Of a stretch of 64,000 nt of DNA, positions 58,214 to 64,000 are shown one piece after another. The notes under the pieces were generated by a model, which had not been told where the DNA came from, did not search any database, and saw nothing but the letters and a program-made list of their open reading frames with translations. Made by a program: the position numbers and the translations under genes. Numbering within the stretch: the stretch's first letter is position 1; each line of letters opens with the position of its first letter. Origin of the DNA: Polytrichum commune (lineage: Eukaryota; Streptophyta; Polytrichopsida; Polytrichales; Polytrichaceae); the NCBI GenBank assembly GCA_950295325.1, contig OX485807.1, forward strand, positions 2,854,501 through 2,918,500. Direction: 5' to 3'.

Positions 58214-58375
58214 CCACTACACCGTTTATGGTATTTAGTGTACTTATTATTCAGAGTTACGCAATGCTATAACTATATATTAAGAATGTAATACCAAGAA
58301 AGGTCATTTGTATTCTATAATATATGAACAACCATTTCAAGTATTCTAAGTCATAATGTCAACAAAAAAAGTAGT
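58214..58375. mobile_element. Palindrome-ended MITE, partial
   Basis: CACTACACCGTTTATGGTAT, then GAGTTACGCAATGCTATAAC and AGGTCATTTGTATTCTATAATA match the left two thirds of the family. The right terminus is missing. Confidence 0.55.
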
Positions 58376-58379
58376 GCAA

Positions 58380-59810
58380 AGAAAATGATTGATTTAATCT
58401 ATAAATCATAAATCACACCCATCCGATGAGATAATGAATAAATACACTATAACATTGATTTTTGTTTTTTGAAAAGTTGCACCTAGTTGAAGTAGTAAGA
58501 AATTTGTAATTTTACTTATTATGTATCATTTATTTTAATGTCATTTCAGCTACATTGGAGGTTATTTTTTTGAATGTTATCATTTGATTCTTTTCTTTAA
58601 AATAGATTCTAAAATGAGTATGAAAGGAACATTTCACAAGTTCAAGTCTTTTTTTGTGGCCTTTAATTTAATCCATCTAGAGACTTAAGCTAACATGGTA
58701 AAGTGTTTTTGCACATCCAAGAGGCCCAGGGAGGTCACTTTTGAAGAATATTAAAAATCGCATGGAAACAAGTATGGATTGGAATAAAATCCAAGAAATG
58801 CTAGATATTGGAATTTTACTTTGAGAATATATTGCGTAAATTTCAAGAATAAAAAAAAATATAGCTTCAAATAAATCTTGGATATGCACATTATTTTATA
58901 GCCGCCTTAGAAATTTCCCTTTATTTCACATTGTTCCTAATTCTACAAGCATGACAACACCCCTCCCGGGCCAAGTGATAACAAGATTGATAACATGCTC
59001 ACTAAGCTAATTTTTGCATCTTCTAATTTTGAAATTATGGCCATTATTGGCATTTTAACTTACTCTCAACTTATGATAGATTGGTTTATATCTTCTTAAT
59101 TTTTAAAAAAAAAATGCATTTATTGTGACATTTCGCAATTCAAATGAATGCGTATAAGTTTGGATAAATATATATAATGAAAATCTAAGATATATTTTTG
59201 ATGATAATTTTTTTATAAAGAGATAATAAATGAATTTAGTCAAGTCATGCAATGAATTTTCTCCAATAACTATGCCAATTTAAGAAAACCCACAAAAAAT
59301 TACTTCAATCATAAGGACCCAATTTTGGGGGGTGGACTCTTCATGCCATGTACGAACTAATGTGAGTATAGAAAGGGATATTATTAAAGACATTAGTGTA
59401 CATAAAACATATAAAAGAGAATTATTGTTTTCTTTAGTATGTACATTCAAAATGGCTATTAAGAATTTCCAACTAAAGGTAGATGTACAAAAGGGGTCCC
59501 TGAGGTTTAGAGAAAATTTGACAATAAATGTGCTAGTTCCATCCAATTTACCTTATTTCATTCAAATTACATGTGGTTTAGGGTCATATTATTACAAGTT
59601 ATATCCTATAGATGAAAACAAATCCTTCAATGTCTTTCTCATTGGAAGATGAAAGTGGATTATAGATTTATATATGTCATAAAGGCTCATTTATTTCATG
59701 ATTTATATAATGTTTATGTGGTGTAGGCATTTATCACATTAAATGAAAATGCTAGTATAAATATGGAAGTTCATTTTCTAGCCTACTACCTTTATTTCCA
59801 AAACGACTGT
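58380..59810. other. Gene-free AT-rich stretch
   Basis: No supported gene. A 106-codon plus-strand frame at 59332-59652 is unrecognised, and an overlapping minus-strand frame also exists. Confidence 0.4.
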
Positions 59811-59812
59811 CA

Positions 59813-61510
59813 TACTTTTTTGATCAATTTGTCCAAAAATGATTGTCTGGTTTATCTGTGATTTATTAAATGATATGTTTCGCTGCTTCAATGACGTCTG
59901 AAGGACACTCAAGATTCTCTAGCAACTGGCTTAGGGGAGCCAACTTACCCTTGCCCATATGTGGAAGTTTGTAGTTGCTACCGCCTTTGACTTTCATCAA
60001 CTCAATTAAGCAATTTTGCAGGGTGAGAAAAACGTTATTGATATTCTTGTTAGGCATTTTGTTGAAAGATTCAATGACGACCTTCACTAGTTCATCAACG
60101 TTACAAGGTGCCTTCTAGCGTTGGAGGGAGTGGATCGTTCTATCCCAAGTCCAGAACATCAAGATCCAGATTGTTGGAGGGTTGACAGACCATACGAATA
60201 CAAAATCCATCTTTGTCACCCTTACAAATGAGATCCGAGTCATTGGCCTTTGGATGCGGTTTCATGTTGTTTTGTTGGACAAAGACAGTTGTTGAACCTA
60301 GATCCAAATTTGAGGAAACAAAGAATGCATAGCAGGAAAGACGTGACAGATTAAGGAATCCTTCATGACCTCTGTGGTTATCAACGCGATAGGTTTGGTC
60401 TTCATTGTACCAACGAGTATGTTTTTACTGTTTCTCTTGGCTACTTCTTGAAAGGTCTTTAGAAAAATGCCAACCTTGTCTGACCAGTCCTCATTGATCC
60501 TATAATCAAATTGAGGGCGCACTACTGTGGCCAAAAATATGACCTTATCAATAAAACTCTTGTTTCCCCTCAATCGATGCGGCTCCTCTTCATCTGTAGC
60601 TAGGTTAAATGTGCCACTCTCTTCTGTCAAATGAAATCATTGTTCGTCGATGTGAATGCAGTCGAATTGAGACTTGAACGTTGGCGAATCCATGTCCACA
60701 GACGTTTGAAATATCATGGAAAGTGCAAACTTGAGTCTTTTGATTTTGTTGTTTTTTTTGTCAAGAGTGGCTTCAAAACGTTTGTATGTTGTTTCACAAT
60801 GCCTTTGCAATTCGTTAATGCAATGTTGATTTGGGAACACCCAGGGTGTGTGCCATTGATTGAATGTTTTTACGTCGGCGAAGTATAATTTCCTTGATCT
60901 TCATTGCGTAATCAAAATATTTACGCTTCCATCTTACCTTGAATTCGGGCAAACACATCGGCATCAATCATTCTATTCGTGATGGAGTATTTTTTGCGAT
61001 GTGAAGTTCGACTAATGATTCGTGTTTTTCACTCAATGTGGTTGGCAAATTCATATTTCAATTCGTATCAAGGTTTCCTTCATCACTACAAGCCAGTAGG
61101 AAATCAAATGTTGCATGACATTGCATATCGCTTAAGTTGAATATTTTTCGGCTGTTGGCTTGGGGTTTGTAGACGGTTTGTTCATCTTGCGATTTAAACT
61201 TTAAAGATTTCTAACCAATTGGAAACCATTAAGGGACATTTCACAATGGACTGATGAAGCGTCAACATGCAACGAAGTTTGTGAATTGCCAACTAGTGGG
61301 GGCTAAAAATTTGAGGTTCAAAGTCAAATATTCTCGAGAATGAAAGTCATCATCAATTTTTTTTTGACATTGCAACTTCTGGAGGAGTTTCGGAGTAGTT
61401 GTTGTTTCCTATTTTAAGGGTCATGCTTACAACTACTCGGTCAATGGTTAGCGGGCCTTAATATCACCAGAGTTAGCAACACGGACAATCATTTTGAGAC
61501 GGAGAAAGTA
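59813..61510 (-). mobile_element. Mariner-like element, complete length, decayed
   Basis: The right end, read inward on the minus strand, is TACTTTCTCCGTCTCAAAAT followed by GATTGTCCG. This resembles the plant mariner/Stowaway terminus that begins CTCCCTCCGTCCCAAAAT. The left end, read inward on the plus strand, is TACTTTTTTGATCAATTTGT followed by CCAAAAATGATTGTCTGG, so CAAAA(A)TGATTGTC is shared. TA at 59813 and 61509 fits the TA target. About 1.7 kb with a broken transposase inside. Confidence 0.75.
59866..61200 (-). pseudogene. Mariner-like transposase, broken
   Basis: Read on the minus strand, pieces of a plant mariner transposase appear in order: a start region with FDFLLACSDEGNL, then RRKNIQSMAHTLGVPKSTLH (helix-turn-helix, about 60820-60895) and KIKRLKFALSM. 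The first catalytic Asp is in HIDEQ (about 60640). ESGTFNLATDEEEPHR and NKSFIDKVIFLATVVRPQFD follow. A region expected to hold the second Asp (about 60270-60300) has been altered. In another frame, GFCIRMVCQPSNN and LDLDVLDLG hold the third Asp. The tail has DELVKVVIESFNKMP and NCLIELMKVKGGSNYKLPHM, with a stop at 59866. Several frameshifts and stops make it non-functional. The DD39D spacing is that of plant mariners. Confidence 0.85.
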
Positions 61511-61665
61511 ATAGTACTTATCCAATTTTATTTTTTATAAATATCATGTATATAATTTTTTTATTTCATAATCACCCATGCACGTCATTTAGGTGTTTAA
61601 TGTAGAGTCCATCCCCACGGGTCCAATGCATTGGATTTTAAAATTTTGAACCTGAAATTTTAAAT

Positions 61666-61804
61666 ATAACATTATTCAAGTGGGATTGACAATATTCCAT
61701 AGAATATTCCGAGATATTTCTTACATTCAATCTAAATGTGGGAAATATTATGTGGAATATTGATAGTCCCACATAATTCTATTATGGATATGAATAATGT
61801 TATG
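61666..61804. mobile_element. Hairpin MITE, second copy
   Basis: ATAACATTATTCAAGTGGGA then TTGACAATATTCCATAGAAT on the left. On the right, TATGTGGAATATTGATAGTC and CCCACATAAT, then ATGGATATGAATAATGTTATG. It is related to 44231-44383 but has a gap in the left arm and a different core (GTGGGA instead of CGCGGGA). Confidence 0.65.
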
Positions 61805-61809
61805 AAGTG

Positions 61810-64000
61810 GCTTGTGAGCACTTCTAAAGTGGAAAATATAAGCGTGACTTGTTCACTAGCCAACCAATACAATAGGCGTGTCACAAATACAAATAGGTTG
61901 AAACTAAAAATTAAAAATGTATTGGATTAAAGATGTCAAAAATAATAATTATGATGACAAACCTTCAAAAAATTAGCTCAAAAGTGAATGTAGTCAATAG
62001 AATGATGTATGTAGCTTTGCATTGTTGGCCAAATTTAAAAATTATATACTCATTATGTAATCATATTAAGTCAATCGTATGGGTACTATTTTTGATTTAT
62101 GATGTTAAATCAAATAATTTATTGCACCACCTTGTTTTTTGACATTTGTGACTTTAAATGTTTGTAATCACTGTCTCAAACAATTAGGATTTTATGGAAA
62201 GTTTCTCATAAAAAATGATTTTATTTCAACCAAGGCAACCCTACAATTATTTGGATTTTATTGCATACATTTACTATGTGCTCGAATAATTTAGCCATTT
62301 TAACTACAATTGGCTTACACTCAAGATTGTCCTACTAGAATGGACAATTGACTTTGCCATCAATTGTCTTGACCTTATGTCACACATGATGGAAAAAAAT
62401 TGAAGAATAAAATATCATTTGACCGGTTGACTTTAGTGGTTCACCTGAAAATTCAAGTCACCTTGTCTAATTGATTGGTCAACTTGAATTGGTATAGTCA
62501 ACTAGTTGAGGGGTTTTATTTGAATAATTTTTTATTTTCTTAAAATTGGGTTAAAAATTTGACTAAAATTTGAATTGGTCGAGTTGATGTGCTGTACTCT
62601 TATTTACAATTTTATCAGTCAATCAAAAAATTATAGTGACTTGAAGATCAATTAGTCTATTCAATAAAAAAAATTGATTTATTAGCAATTTTAAAGCAAT
62701 TTTATTCTTTAAAATAAAAAACAAACCGGTTTGGTCGACTGCTAGGCAAACCGGTCTGCTTCCATGGGCATTTTGATTGGTCAATTTAGACTCTAAAAGG
62801 AAAAAAAACATTTACCCCATTATGATTGAATGTACGGCGAAGTCCATGTCCCGTCTTTTGCTAGGACAATGACGGATATGATGGTGACAACGTTGTATAC
62901 AATTGGGAGGACCTCTATGATCTCTTAAAGACATTAAAATATTAATAAAATAATTAACATTTTCATTAGTTTTTTATCAGTGTGAACTTGTTCAGAAATA
63001 CCCAATTAATACGGAGCCCTAAGAGACAAGGTTAGGACTGTGTGGCGCGGTGCTGCCCAACGGTTAAAGTGGTGGAGCTCCGATCTGTTGCTCCCCCCAG
63101 CAGTGCCCCCACAAACTTCCAAGAGCCAAAGGACGTGCAACTAACCTACACAATGTCTATTGCATCAACCAACAACTAATTCAGCTTATTCTAGGTTGGC
63201 ACATGTTGTCGTTCCACCCAATCTTACACCCTAAGCTCTGCAAACTTTGCCTTATGAATACTAATTAATAAGGAAGTTTCCACCCTCAACATCACTCTTA
63301 TCTACACATTCACGCACAAAAACTATAGTGACAACGTTGAGATGTTGAAGTGATGAGTTGCATAGCCGAAGCTAAGGTGATGAGCTATGAAGCTGATGTG
63401 AGGAAACATGAACTGTTATTGCAACCCACGATCTGTAAAGCAAAGTGAGACTCACACATATAAGCCAATACAATAGAGCAGGAAGTGTTATAATAGTGGG
63501 CCTTGAGTTCGGGGATTTTGAATGAATGCCACTCCCCCTAAGAAAACTACCCGATTGCATTTTTTTTCTTGTACTTCATGGCACATAATGTAACACGTAT
63601 GAAGTCAAGACAAGAAAATCATTGTTCAAGGGCCCAAACATGGTCAAGTACACAACTCCATTACCCTACATTAATTAGGTTAAATGAAAGTGATTCAAAA
63701 CTATATACCAACTTTGAATTATTCAAAAAAAACAATCATAAGCATTTGATAGATACATTGATCTGCAAGCCAAGCAATTTAAGTTGACAAATTTTTTTTT
63801 CAAGAAAATCATATTCTAGAATATTCTGCAAGTAGTGTGCAAGTAGGTATATTGAACACGTAATTTTTTTTAAAATGCTAAGATTAGATTAAATAATTTT
63901 TTTTTTCTATTTTTTTTGTAACGGTGCCCTCAAGTTGATAATGTGTTCAAGGAATTTAAAAAATCCAACTTCAAAATATTTAAGGTCATGAAATGTACGT
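61810..64000. other. Gene-free AT-rich stretch to the window end
   Basis: No supported gene. A GC-richer patch at about 63040-63125 has a CCCAACGGTTAAAGTGGTGG sequence with weak tRNA-like flavour. No cloverleaf could be drawn. Confidence 0.4.

Noticed and set aside
63040-63125. A tRNA gene or tRNA-derived SINE around CCCAACGGTTAAAGTGGTGG
   Set aside because: There is a weak tRNA-like feel, but no acceptor stem, anticodon arm or convincing box B could be drawn.

Overview
This window is nuclear DNA of a land plant. The evidence is a complete, intron-rich plastid-type cysteine synthase gene, a plant-type U2 snRNA, a gene of the plant At2g33490-like (hydroxyproline-rich, BAR-like) family, and transposon families typical of plant genomes. 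Only two intact protein genes lie in 64 kb and the rest is AT-rich repeat debris, so the genome is probably medium to large. I cannot place it more precisely; a non-seed plant or gymnosperm is a guess from gene density and repeat style.

Layout. 1-1.77 kb: 3' part of a LINE whose reading frame carries RNase H, a CCHC knuckle and a PD-(D/E)XK-like tail. 1.9-3.8 kb: tandem ~360-bp and ~346-bp duplications of unknown origin. 4.1-5.5 kb: a GC-rich island, a hAT-like element and a palindrome-ended MITE. 6.2-10.7 kb: a U2 snRNA cluster with one intact copy, two broken copies and duplicated flanks. 11.6-18.9 kb: the 11-exon BAR/proline-rich gene on the minus strand, followed by its GC-rich 5' region. 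19.3-21 kb: a degenerate ~260-bp tandem array that begins in that 5' region. 21-41 kb: gene-poor DNA with a 275-bp tandem duplication, a 71-bp minisatellite and a possible gypsy relic. 41-51 kb: a dense transposon neighbourhood with a Harbinger-like MITE family, a 1,457-bp Mutator-like element with a perfect 9-bp target duplication, a near-perfect hairpin, two 946-bp elements in opposite orientation, a MITE nested in another MITE, and a LINE remnant. 51.2-55.7 kb: the 10-exon plastid O-acetylserine(thiol)lyase gene. 56-64 kb: gene-poor, with a decayed but complete-length mariner-like element and a second hairpin MITE.

The two protein genes are functionally unrelated: one does the last step of cysteine synthesis in plastids, the other is probably a membrane-curvature or trafficking protein. 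The window is most informative for its transposons: several insertions can be dated relative to each other or proven by an uninterrupted paralogous site elsewhere in the same window. All exon boundaries were read by eye from splice signals, phase and family conservation. No alignment or search was run.
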